The position numbers were made by a program, and so were the translations under genes. This document shows, piece by piece, positions 40,492 to 51,339 of a stretch of DNA of 64,000 nt. Every line of letters begins with the position of its first letter. The stretch's first letter is position 1. Under the pieces are notes generated by a model. That model worked only from the letters and a program-made list of their open reading frames with translations, had not been told where the DNA came from and did no database searches. Source of the DNA: Plasmodiophora brassicae (taxonomy: Eukaryota; Endomyxa: Phytomyxea; Phytomyxea; Plasmodiophorida); NCBI GenBank assembly GCA_036867785.1, contig CP145412.1, positions 62,001 to 126,000 on the forward strand, in the 5' to 3' direction.

Positions 40492-42570
40492 TTAGTGAGA
40501 ATGACTCGACAGTGCATAGTTGCCGCCGAAGCGCCTGGCGAACGCAGCAAGCAGCAACCTCTGCGATTCCTCGTCAGATACGACCTCCAAAGCATCGCGC
40601 ATGTGGTCGACTATGTAGTTGTGCACGTCGAATAGGACGGCTGGCGGGACGTCTGCCGACGTTGCGAGTGACAGCAACCGTCGTAGACTGGTCCCGTGCT
40701 TGTGCAAGTCTGACCCCGATCCAGTCGACACGTATCGGAAAGCCTGTCGGTGGCCGTCAAACAACGAACCGACGACGGCAGCGACACACGTAGGCGCACC
40801 GTAAGCAGTCCCTGATCAGGGTCACCGGACAGCTTGGACAGGATGGCGCCGACAACGTCGTCGTGCCAGCCCAGACGGGAAAGCATGTCCAGGCCGAGTT
40901 GAAGGAGGGGCGGGTGCAAGCTGGCGCCCAGAAGGCACAGGCGATGCGCCAGCACGGGTGAGTCAGGAAAGATGTGGAACCTGCAGGTGCGAGCGAGCGT
41001 CAGCCGCCGGGTCGCACGTCGTTCCCTGATGCTACACTCACTGCACAAACTGCTGTAATCGACCAAGGCGCCGCCCTTTCAGCATGGTGTCAACGGTGAG
41101 CATGACGAGCTCGGCAGTGGGCGCGACGTGATGCGTTAACAGGCAGTGCACGTACTCGACGCATACGGCCTCCAGATGCCTCGGCGACACAACCTGCGGC
41201 GGCACACACATGTCAGCATTGGTCCAATCCTGCATCGATCCGATACGCACCGACAGAACCTGTCGTAAGGCGGCAGCAACATCCGCTTGAGCAACACGGG
41301 TGCCCGACGGCAACGGCACTGGGTCGTCGTCGGCCCCGTTCAACAGGGCGCAGGTCGACAGCAGCGACAGGCATCGCGATAGGGCGGCGGTCAATCGCTC
41401 CTGTTGGACAACCGCAGACAGCAGGCGGAGCAGGTCGGCCTCGCTGTGACGGCGACGTTGCAGGAACGCCATCAGACAGCCGGCGTCAGACATACCGCGG
41501 CTGTCGGCGATCGCCGCCAGATTCAATTGCAGGCGACGCACGCTGCCGTCCGGGAGCGACACGTGATCGGGCGGCAGCGCCCGTCCAGGCGACAGGTCCG
41601 CCTGCATGGGCAGCGGGGCGACCACCGGCGCCGTTGCCGACCGCGTGTCGAACAGCATCGGGACGCGCGGGTGCTCGGAGCTCAGAACGGCAACGACGTT
41701 GTCGATGACGTAGACGGTGAACGTGGCCGCTGACGTCGCGAACAGGTCGAACGTGTTCGTCTGCCGCATGGTGCTGCCCTCGATGGCGCACACGTGAAGC
41801 TTCCCGGCGGCCTGGTCGACGAGCAGCAACGTCGGCGCCGCGTACAGGTCGACCAGGTGGACCTGGCCGGCCAGCTGGTGCGGCGGGACGTCGGCGACGA
41901 CGCCAAACTCGAACCGGCAGACCTTCTTCGGCGGCCCCTGGCGCCCGATGGACCACAAGTGGAACCGATTGCGCGGGTCGATCGACATCAGCAGCCGGTG
42001 CGACGCCAGGAACGCGCCGGCGACCGCCGGGCGCGTCTGAGCGCGCACCAGCTTCAGCGCCGAGTGTCCGGCGTCGACCTGGACAGCGTCATGTGCAGGC
42101 CGACCGAAACGCCCAACCGAACGTACCGCGAAGAAGCAGACGGCGGCGGTCGTGACGACGGCCAGGTCGGCGAGGTCGGTGTCGACCCAGTGCAGACCGA
42201 GGCACCGATGCCTGCTGCCGTCGACGGCGTGCCTGGCGACGACCGCGTCGGCGTCGTGAACGACGAGGACGTTGTCGCCGGTCAGCACCGCCCAGAGCCG
42301 TCCGTCGCGGCTGCGCTGCGCCAGCCGGACGTCGTCGTCGACGTCCAGCGCGAGGCGCACGCCCGACGACGAGCGCTCGTCGTCCCAGATGGCCAGCAGG
42401 CCGTCGATGACGGACACGACCTGGCGCGACCAGTCGTCGACGCCGACGTACCGCGGCGGTCGCCCGGACGGGACGCACGACGTCAGCGACAGGTGCGACA
42501 CCATCGATCGGGAACGGCGCCGCGCGCGAATGCAAAACGGGCCCCGATCAGGCGTCGTCGTCGACCGCAT
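40492..42570 (-). CDS. RMC1: RMC1 (Mic1/C18orf8-like), regulator of the MON1-CCZ1 Rab7 exchange factor
   Basis: RMC1 is the third subunit of the MON1-CCZ1 complex that activates Rab7 on late endosomes. The protein (653 residues from the ATG at 42570; human is about 657) has an N-terminal WD40-like region (RYVGVDDWSRQVVSVIDGLLAIW, FHLWSIGRQGPPKKVCRFEF). A C-terminal helical part has the family signature LQQF...FPDSPVLAHRLCLL...HPPLLQLGLDMLSRLG. Three exons fit precisely. Exon 1 ends at 41042, intron 1 is 40981-41041 (61 nt), exon 2 is 40800-40980, intron 2 is 40744-40799 (56 nt) and exon 3 is 40492-40743. The joins keep frame and restore the homologous text. A second ATG at 42504 (MVSHLSLTSC) may be the true start. 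VPS13 and the WGDF protein are other traffic genes in the window, but not adjacent. Confidence 0.85.
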
Positions 42571-42965
42571 CTGCCGTCTGCAGTAGGGGACACACCTGCA
42601 TGCGTTCCCGTAGGGACGCGCCGATCGCCATCACAACGTTCAGTATGCGCGCGCGGACTCGTCTGCGAGTGTTCGTCGTCACCTGAAGAACGGCTGTATC
42701 GAGAACGATTGCCGGTACCGTGACGGACGCCCATCAACGGCAATCATGGGCGTTGACGACGTCGCGGAACGCACGACTCGTAGTACGTACGCGTTCCGAT
42801 CCCTGGTAGCAATGCCACGAGCGATGAATCGCCGTCGCCACACTTGCCGCGATACCGACTGGTCATTATCACAGGGCGGTCAGGACGAGCGTGCAGGTTT
42901 GAGGGAGGCAGAAAGATATGACGGAGTTGTTCTATATGACGGGTGTCAGACTGTCGACGGGCTCG
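42571..42965. other. Intergenic region between RMC1 start and SKP1-like/ankyrin stop
   Basis: These 395 bases probably hold the RMC1 promoter and the 3' UTR of the ankyrin gene. Nothing specific was recognised. Confidence 0.35.
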
Positions 42966-44449
42966 TCACGACCGAGCCCACTGCCACAGCCTCCTCATAA
43001 AGCTGGTGCGTTCTGCCGGCGGGGGAGTGAGGAGCGACACGATCTCAGACAGGCGACGCTTCTCCTCAATGTTTGTGGGGTCGTACAACTGCGCAACGTC
43101 CGCTGCTGTTCGACCGCGTTTGTCTCTTAACGTCAGGTCGATCCGGCCGGGTGCTTTTAAAATCAGCTTGATAACGTCCACGTCGTGCTTCTCGGCAGCC
43201 CTGTGCAGCGCAGTCATGCGGACGGCGTCGCCAGCATTGACATCAACGCCGGGCGCGTTCAGCAGAGCTTCAATGAGCCACAGTCGTCGTTCCATAACCA
43301 AAGACATGTGCAACGGCGTCCGTCCGCGGGAATCGCGCGCGTTCACATCGATTCCGGCGCTCATCAGCAGCCGTTTAACGGTCCGTTCGTCAATCAGGCC
43401 GTATTGCGCTGCGAGAACGGCCAGCTGCAGAGGCGTCGTCCCGTCTACATCACGCGAGTTGACGTCGATTCCGGGTGCACTCAACAGCAGCTCCACAGTA
43501 TCGTGATGGATGCGCGCCGGTCGCCTCATCTCATGTGTGACGCGCACAGAGCACAGGGCGACGTGCAACGGTGTCGCCCGCCTCATCAGCTCTCGCGCAT
43601 TCACATTAACGCCGGGGGCATTCAGTAGCAAAGCGACCTTGACGCGCCGAGCTAGCTTGACAGCCCAGTGCAGGGGCGTGAGCCCGGACGCGTCCTGCAC
43701 GTTGACATCGACCTCGGGAAGGCTCAGCAGGAATCTCATCGTCTCCGGATTGCCGTGTCGTGTGACCCAGTGCAGCACGTTCGTCAAATTCGACCATTGC
43801 CCACCTTTAACGTAGCGTTCGGCGCCGTCCTGTGCGACAAGTGCATAGCGGATCTGATCCACAGCTCCCTTCTCGGTGTCGGTTCGCGCGATGGCACACA
43901 TTCGAGCAATGCCCATAATCGAGTTGAGGGCGGCAGCCGGCGCGACGTTGCGACATAATCCCAGGAAATCTTGAGAGACGCGGCAGCGACCAGAAACGGA
44001 CGCATATCGAGGTCATACGAAGCCGCCAGCACCCTGCAGAATCTGTCGATATCCATCCGAAGAAGCCTGTCCTTGATCCATGCGTCAGTGTGGGCGATCT
44101 ATGATGAGCAATAGCGGCCTTCAGCAGTAGACCTATACAGGAGCTGATGCCGGCCATATATACATACATCACCCACTGCTGTTTCGCTCATGAAATCCAC
44201 GAGCAGGTGTAATTCGTGACTGGCGGCCTCGGGGACGGGGACTGAGAAAAGACGTAGCACTTTGCCTGTTCGAGCAAGAAGACGTCGGCGCAGCACACCT
44301 GAGTGGGCGACGGCCGCCGACCAGGGAACATCAATGTCAATGAAATCGCTGGAGCGTAAGCTGACATCGATAATGGGCGTCCCGGAGACGAACCCGAACA
44401 CGGCAAGGCCGCACAGCAGACCCACACGAACGGGATCGATTGCCCTCAT
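42966..44449 (-). CDS. Secreted SKP1-like / ankyrin-repeat fusion protein
   Basis: The ATG at 44447-44449 starts MRAIDPVRVGLLCGLAVFGFVSG, a convincing signal peptide. The mature part begins IIDVSLRSSDFIDIDVPWSAAV...LRRRL, like the first strand and helix of SKP1 (VxLxSSDG...). A 78-base intron (44099-44176) leads to AWIKDRLLRMDIDRFCRVLA and SYDLDMRPFLVAAASL, which tracks SKP1's xLFELILAANYLDIKPLLDL. About seven ankyrin repeats follow (LLLSAPGIDVNSRDVDGTTPLQLA type), ending in a basic tail (FMRRLWQWARS). SKP1 holds F-box proteins on cullin-1, so a secreted SKP1-like domain joined to ankyrin binding repeats suggests capture of host proteins for ubiquitination (inference). The step from the SKP1-like frame to the ankyrin frame near 43960-44000 needs either a very short (32-base) intron or a frameshift; this is unresolved. 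Confidence 0.72.
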
Positions 44450-45565
44450 TGGATCGATCGGCACCGGATGCCTACGGTAGGACGCTGAGTTTGCTTGTTT
44501 CGCCCAAAATAGAAATGGGGGCTGCCCCGACAGTCAAAGAGCCAGTGACAAGCGCCACTGGCGACCTGACTGGACAGGACAGGACAGGGCGACTGCGCGG
44601 GACTTGGGCTCTTACGCAGTGCGCCGCGGAGTCTGCTCGCCAGAGGCGCTTGACTCTCGGGCAAACGGCTCTTGACACTCGGGTCAGCCTCGGATTTGTC
44701 CCTTGAACACTTGTTGTTTTGCACATCCGGTGATTTTTGGTGTCCGATTCCGCGCTTTCGTGCAGCTACAGGCAATCTCTGACCCGGACAAACGGTTGCA
44801 GGATGGGCAGTCGACGCGGTGGTTATAGACCTATGTAGAGCGGGACGCAAGCCAGTCCCAGCGAGCAAGTCGAGTAAAGCTCTTCCTCAATAAAGCCGAG
44901 GCAGCCGTCCATCACTGCATTACTTCCGGCGTCGGCCATCCGACACAGCTGTCGACGTGGTCCACGGCCAATCGCAACGCGGTGTTGCAGCAGGTTACCA
45001 GGTATATCATCGCGGCACACTTCTTGCCGACGGCACCGTAGTGATCACGCGTGTCGCTTGTCGCTGGGTACATTCGTGTGCACGTTGCGCCGTAACTCGG
45101 GGCTGCTCCGCCGAAAAGCCGGCCGTTGGGGCTGCAGCCTGATGAGTGATGAGTGATGACTGATAACTGGTCCGGAAATAGACCCGCACTGTGCGGCGGC
45201 GCCGCACGGCACCAGGCCGGGCGCTGCCATTGCTGTTGTCGGGTGCGTCGCCGGGAGAGCTGCGATCGTTGGCGATGAACGCCGATCCCGTTGTCAAGTG
45301 AGTCGCACGCTGCGGAGCATGAACATTTCTGATTCTTTGTGCAGGATCGGGTTCAGTTCGGCCAGCGAGATCGACGCGGATGACGACCCGTTCGATGAGT
45401 GTGGGTTTGTGGATCCGTTTTCGATTATTTCCTGTTTGCTCATAATGTGCAGTCCAATCGAGAATCAGGAAACGACATTCTACGGGGGCACTGGTCAATG
45501 TCCCTTTAAACGTCCGGTTTCTGTTGTTCCTAAATCGGAATGCGACGTAGGTCCCGTCATCGGTT
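44450..45565. other. Intergenic region upstream of two divergent genes
   Basis: This 1.1-kb gap contains the promoters of the SKP1-like/ankyrin gene (minus) and CPSase II (plus). Visible structure is limited to short repeats: GGACA units at about 44572-44588 and GATGAGT units at 45141-45160. Open stretches here lack motifs. Confidence 0.4.
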
Positions 45566-48500
45566 ATGTTCGATGCCGTCAACGCGCCTACTGGACAGCT
45601 GGTGCTGAACGATGGAACGGTCATGCTGGGTATTTCGTTCGGTGCGGACGTCAGCATTGCTGGCGAAGTGGTATGCAATGCATTGGTGCTGCACTACCGG
45701 CGTTGCGCGCTCTAATACGCTTCAGGTCTTCACAACCGGTATGGTTGGATACCCTGAAACGCTGACGGACCTGTCCTACAAAGGGCAGATCTTGGTGTTG
45801 ACATACCCGTTGGTCGGGAACTACGGCGTGCCGAGCGAAGACGTCCTCGACGACTGGGGCTTGCCAAAATTCTTCGAATCGGACTCCATTAGTATCGCTG
45901 CGCTTATCGTCACTTGCTATTCGCACGAGTACTCGCACTGGAACGCGTCGAGCTCGTTAAGCGCATGGCTGAAGAAGCACAACGTTCCAGCGATTTGCGG
46001 TGTCGACACGCGAGCCCTTACGAAACGCCTTCGCGACCAAGGTACAATACCATGCTTGCAGGTAAACATCTTGCCTGATAGCGTCGCAGGTTCGATGCTC
46101 GGGAAAGTTGTTATCAATGGCAGCGACGTCGAGTTCCATGATCCTAATCAGCGTAACCTGATTGCCGAGGTCCCCCTTGCCAAGTTCTGTATCGAAGGGA
46201 GCTGACAGTCGAATGACAGGTGTCTCGGAAAGTGCCGCAAGTGTTTGGCAATGGGCCTACGAGGATCGTCGCCGTCGATCTTGGCATCAAGAACAACATC
46301 ATCAGGTGCCTGGCGACTCCTGATGTCACGCTGACCGTTGTCCCGTGGGATTACGATTACACCGACAAAGACTACGACGGGATCTTCCTGTCGAATGGTC
46401 CCGGCGACCCAACGATGGCAGGCGCGACGATTGAAGTGCTGAAGAAGGCTCTGAAGGGCGACACGCCGATCTTTGGAATATGCATGGGCCATCAGGTGCT
46501 GGCCCTGGCTGCTGGTGCGCGTACGTACAAAATGAGATTCGGGAACCGGGGTATGAACCAGCCCGTCATCGACCTGAGAACAACGCGTTGCTATATCACG
46601 CCGCAGAACCACGGTTTCGCCGTCGATGACGAGAGTCTACCGCCCGGCGAGTTTGTGCCCCTGTTCAGGAACGCCAACGACAACAGCAACGAAGGGTTGA
46701 TTCACCGGTACAAACCGTTCATGAGCGTCCAATTTCACCCTGAAGCCTGTGGTGGCCCCGATGACACAAACTTTCTGTTCGACATGTTTCTGGCCCGCGT
46801 CAAGGTTAACGCTGAGGCATGAACAACTCATTTGATAGGTCAACTCACAGGGTGTCTCCGTTCAGGATAATCGGTCCCACATAACGACTGTCAACGTGAA
46901 TCCAACGGAAGATCCCATTCGGAAGGTTCTCTTGCTTGGGTCAGGTGGCCTGTCAATTGGCCAGGCAGGTAGGCGGCTGTACTGGCTTCCTATGAAGACG
47001 TGCATTTACCTGTTTTCCGCAGGCGAATTCGACTACAGCGGATCTCAGGCGATCAAAGCCCTGAAGGAGCACCGCGTCACCATCGTGCTGATCAATCCGA
47101 ACATTGCGACAATCCAGACGACGCAGGGCATGGCCGATAAAGTCTACTTCCTGCCTGTGACGCCGGAGTTCGTGTCGGAGATCATCCAGAAGGAACGACC
47201 TGATGGACTCCTCCTGCAATTTGGCGGCCAAACGGCGCTGAACTGTGGATTGGCCCTTGAAGAGCGGGGAATCCTCAAGAAGTTCAATGTTCGGGTCCTG
47301 GGAACGAGGTAATTCTATCGTTTCCCCCCGTCTATTTGCATTGTTAACTGTAAAATCAGCTGCGACACCATTCGAGCCAGTGAAGATCGGCAGCTGTTCG
47401 CTGAGAAGCTGGCGGAGATCAACGAGAGCGTACGTTCGCCTGAGAGCTCAGTGTGATGCCGGCGTCAATTTGTTCCAGGTGGCACCATCGGGCACTAGCA
47501 GCACTGTCGAGGGAGCACTGAGAATCGCTGAACGTCTAGGATACCCGGTTCTGGTTCGCGCGGCGTTCGCGCTGGGCGGCCTTGGGTCTGGATTTGCTGA
47601 TAATGCGGACATGCTTACTTCCATCGTTAAACAGGTTTGGGTCCGTATCTCAGGTTGGATTGTCTGGAGTCTTACGATTTCTGTGCAGGCTTTGGCAAAC
47701 TCGCCACAGGTCATTGTGGACAAATCTCTGCGCGGTTGGAAGGAGATCGAGTACGAGATCGTTCGCGATCGCCAGGACAACTGCATTGCGGTGTGCAACA
47801 TGGAGAACTTTGATCCGCTTGGCATCCATACCGGGGACTCCATTGTTGTTGCCCCATCGCAGACACTGTCGAATTCCGAGTTCTTCAAACTACGAGACGT
47901 AAGGATCCGGCAATTATCGTGTAAGCTGGTTTACGATTGGGGTTTAGGTTTCCTTGAAACTCGTGAGACACATGAAGATCATCGGGGAGTGCAACGTCCA
48001 GTTCGCTCTGGATCCTCATTCCGAGAAGTACTGCATTATCGAAATGAACCCGCGGTTGAGTCGAAGCAGTGCTCTGGCGTCCAAGGCAACGGGTCGGCCA
48101 TTGCTGTTCTGGGATGTTTCAGTTGCTTACTCGTTTGCATAGGGTACCCTCTGGCGTACGTCGCTGCACATCTTGCAATGGGAATGACCTTACCGCAAGT
48201 CAAGAATTCGGTCACGAAGAAGACGACAGCTTGTTTCGAACCTAGGCAAGAAGCGCTATTTGGCATGCTGCTCGCGCCAATACTAAATTCTGCAATGGTC
48301 GCAGTCTGGATTACATTGTTGTTAAGATGCCAAGGTGGTCGGTTTGTCATAGCGACGTTCTCCAAGCCCTGACGTTCGCTGTTAGATGGGATTTGCGCAA
48401 GTTCTGGCGCGTCTCGAATCACCTGGGGAGCAGTATGAAGAGTGTAGGCGAAATCATGGCAATCGGACGTAGTTTCGAAGAGGCTTTCCAAAAGGGTTCG

Positions 48501-51181
48501 CTATGAGTCCTGTCAGGGTCAGATTGACGACTGACCACTTTCAGGCGTCCGAATGGTGGACGGAGAGCTCGATGGGTTTGGGGACTCGGTAGGCGATGTG
48601 GAGACGTTGACTAGAGACGAACTGGACAATGCGCTTCGCAACCCGGACGATCGTCGGCTCCTGTATCTCGCAGCAGCGCTCAGAAGAGGTATGCTCTTCG
48701 TCGCCTGCGTCGTCTCGTTCGCTCATCATCTTCAGGGTACACTGTGGAACGTATTCATGAGCTAACGTTCATCGATCAGTTCTTCCTTTGCAAGCTGCGA
48801 AACATCATCCAGATCGATATGACGTTGAGCGCATCGCCTTCCTTGTGGTCGGTGTCGCCATCGCGACTTCTGGAGGCCAAACGTGTAGGTCTGTTGTCAG
48901 TTCGTCGTGCTCTGCACTGACGATTGTGCCTCCAGGCTGGATTTGGCGACCAACAGATTGGCCGTTGCTGTCGCGTTACCGAACCTGAGGTTCGCAAGTA
49001 CCGCCAACAGTCCGGCGTCCTGCCCTACGTCAAGCAAATCGACACGCTGGCGGCCGAGTTCCCTGCGGTCACCAATTACCTGTACATGACGTACAATGCC
49101 GTCGAGCACGACGTGGCGTTCACGACTCGTGGCGTCATCGTTCTTGGCTGCGGCGCCTACCGTATCGGCAGCAGCTGTGAATTCGATTGGTGTGCCGTGT
49201 CCTGCCTGCGCACGCTTCGTTCCCTGGATGTCATGTCCGTCATGATCAACTATAACCCGTTCGTGCGAACCCTGTATGAGATCCGATACGTTCTCTGATG
49301 TCGTTGCATCCCAGGGAGACAGTCAGCACTGACTACGGTGGGCCCTGACCCGTTGCCTCACGTGTGCCAAGGTACCCTAGAATAACAACTTTGTTACAGA
49401 TGAGTGCGACCGCCTTTACTTTGAAGAACTGTCGTTCGAACGTGTCGTCGACATTTACGAGGTTGGTTGGCTCAAGTCGTTGCCGTCACCCACTAAGCGT
49501 CGTGTATGGTACAGTGTGAGATGGGCATGGGCGTTGTCGTGTCTGTTGGCGGCCAGATTCCGAACTGTCTCGCTCTGCCTTTACATCGATACGGGGTGCG
49601 GATTCTCGGAACGCACCCGAACTCGATTGACAGCGCCGAGGACCGCCACAAGTTCAGCGAATTGCTGGACAGTCTGGGCGTTGACCAACCGGAATGGCAA
49701 GAACTGACTACGGTACGTACAAATATCTCCTGGCGTGCTGAATGCCAACTTGCCGCCTGACCATCGCCCATCGTTAGATTCCTGATGCCCTTAAGTTCGC
49801 TGCGAAGGTCGGATATCCTTGCCTTGTTCGTCCCAGTTACGTGTTATCCGGCGCCGCCATGAACGTCGCCTTTACGGATGCCGACTTGGAGGTTAGGGTC
49901 TCCATTACTGTTCGCTTCCCGTTGGCTCAGTTGTTCGGTAGGACTTCTTAACGCAAGCGTGCAATGTATCCACCATGGCGCCCGTGGTGATGACGAAGTT
50001 CATCGAGAATGCTAAAGAGATCGAGTTCGACGCCGTCGCCCACAAGGGCGTCGTCGTTAACTATGCGATCTCGGAGCACGTTGAAAACGCTGGCGTTCAC
50101 AGTGGTGATGCCACGTTGATCCTGCCGGCCCAGAAGCTGTACATGGAGACGATTCGGTTGGTGAAGCGGGCCGCGCGCCGCATTGCTGCTGCCCTGAACA
50201 TCACCGGGCCGTTCAACATCCAGTTCCTGAGTCGCGACAATGAAATCAAGGTCATCGAATGCAACCTGAGGGCGTCACGATCGTTCCCGTTCGTTTCGAA
50301 GACGTTCAACGTGAACTTCATCGAGCTCAGCACGAAGGCCATGGTCGGGAAACCCGTTAAACCCCAGACCATCGACCTGTCCGATATACCATTCGTCTGC
50401 TGCAAGGTTGCTATTCGCTTCAGCCTGTATTCGGTAGACGCTAACGGCGTGCTATAGGCGCCCATGTTCTCATTTACGCGTCTGGCTGGAGCCGATCCAG
50501 CGTTACGCGTCGAAATGGCGTCGACTGGAGAGGTCTGCCCTTTGGTCGGCATGTCGATGCGATTGACGAACACTGTCGCGTCAGGTGGCGTGCTTTGGTT
50601 CGGATCGTTACGAAGCGTTTCTGAAGGCGGTGCTGTCCACCGGGTTCCGATTGCCGAAGCGGAACATCTTGTTCTCGGCCGCGTCCGTGTCGGCCCGACT
50701 GGAATTTCTGGAGTCTGCCCGTGAATTGCAACGCATGGGGTTCTCTCTGTACGCGACTCATGGGACGGCCGCGTTCCTCGAGGAGAACGATGTCAACGCC
50801 GTCGTCGTGCACAAGCTTAGCTCGGGGCAGCACCCGGACGTCATTGACAAGATTAAGGCTGGTGAGATCGACCTGGTGATCAACATCCCCGATTCCAAGA
50901 ATCGACAGCAGGTATGCTTGTTCCTGGGTGGTGTTCATCGGTCGTGCTGAGGGCCACCCGAATCAGATGACCGATGGCTATCACATTCGTAGAACGTCGG
51001 TCGACTTCTCCGTGGGCCTCATCACCAACATCAAGTGTGCCGTGCTTCTTGTTGGCGCTTTGATTCGAGTAGGCATCGTGATGAGGAACCCCGCTGACAT
51101 GCCTCTGACCTATAATAGGTTAAGAGATTCAACCTGAAGTCGTGGTGCGACTACCTACGCGATGGCCGAGGCGGGATCTGA
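45566..51181 (+). CDS. Carbamoyl-phosphate synthase II, glutamine-dependent (fused GATase + CPSase)
   Basis: This enzyme makes carbamoyl phosphate from glutamine, bicarbonate and 2 ATP, the first step of pyrimidine synthesis. The start [22 protein letters not shown] aligns with the CAD N-terminus. Exon 1 is 45566-45670, exon 2 is 45726-46169 and exon 3 begins at 46220. The glutaminase triad is visible ([10 protein letters not shown] cysteine, [11 protein letters not shown]is/Glu). Two ATP-grasp halves follow, with markers [98 protein letters not shown] and [15 protein letters not shown]. An MGS-like allosteric domain ([39 protein letters not shown]) ends at a TGA at 51179-51181. More than ten short introns interrupt it; not all borders were fixed. 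No aspartate transcarbamylase or dihydroorotase domain follows, unlike animal CAD. Confidence 0.93.
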
Positions 51182-51339
51182 TTCTCGCACCCCTGCTCAC
51201 CATTGTTCTCCACATATACGATGTTTGTGACACCATCCGAACTATGAAACATCGCCACTAGCGACAGACCACCGGTCGGCCTGAACGTGCATAAGGTTTG
51301 CTATATTCCATATTAGCGGGACAGGTGCAGATCGGAAGG

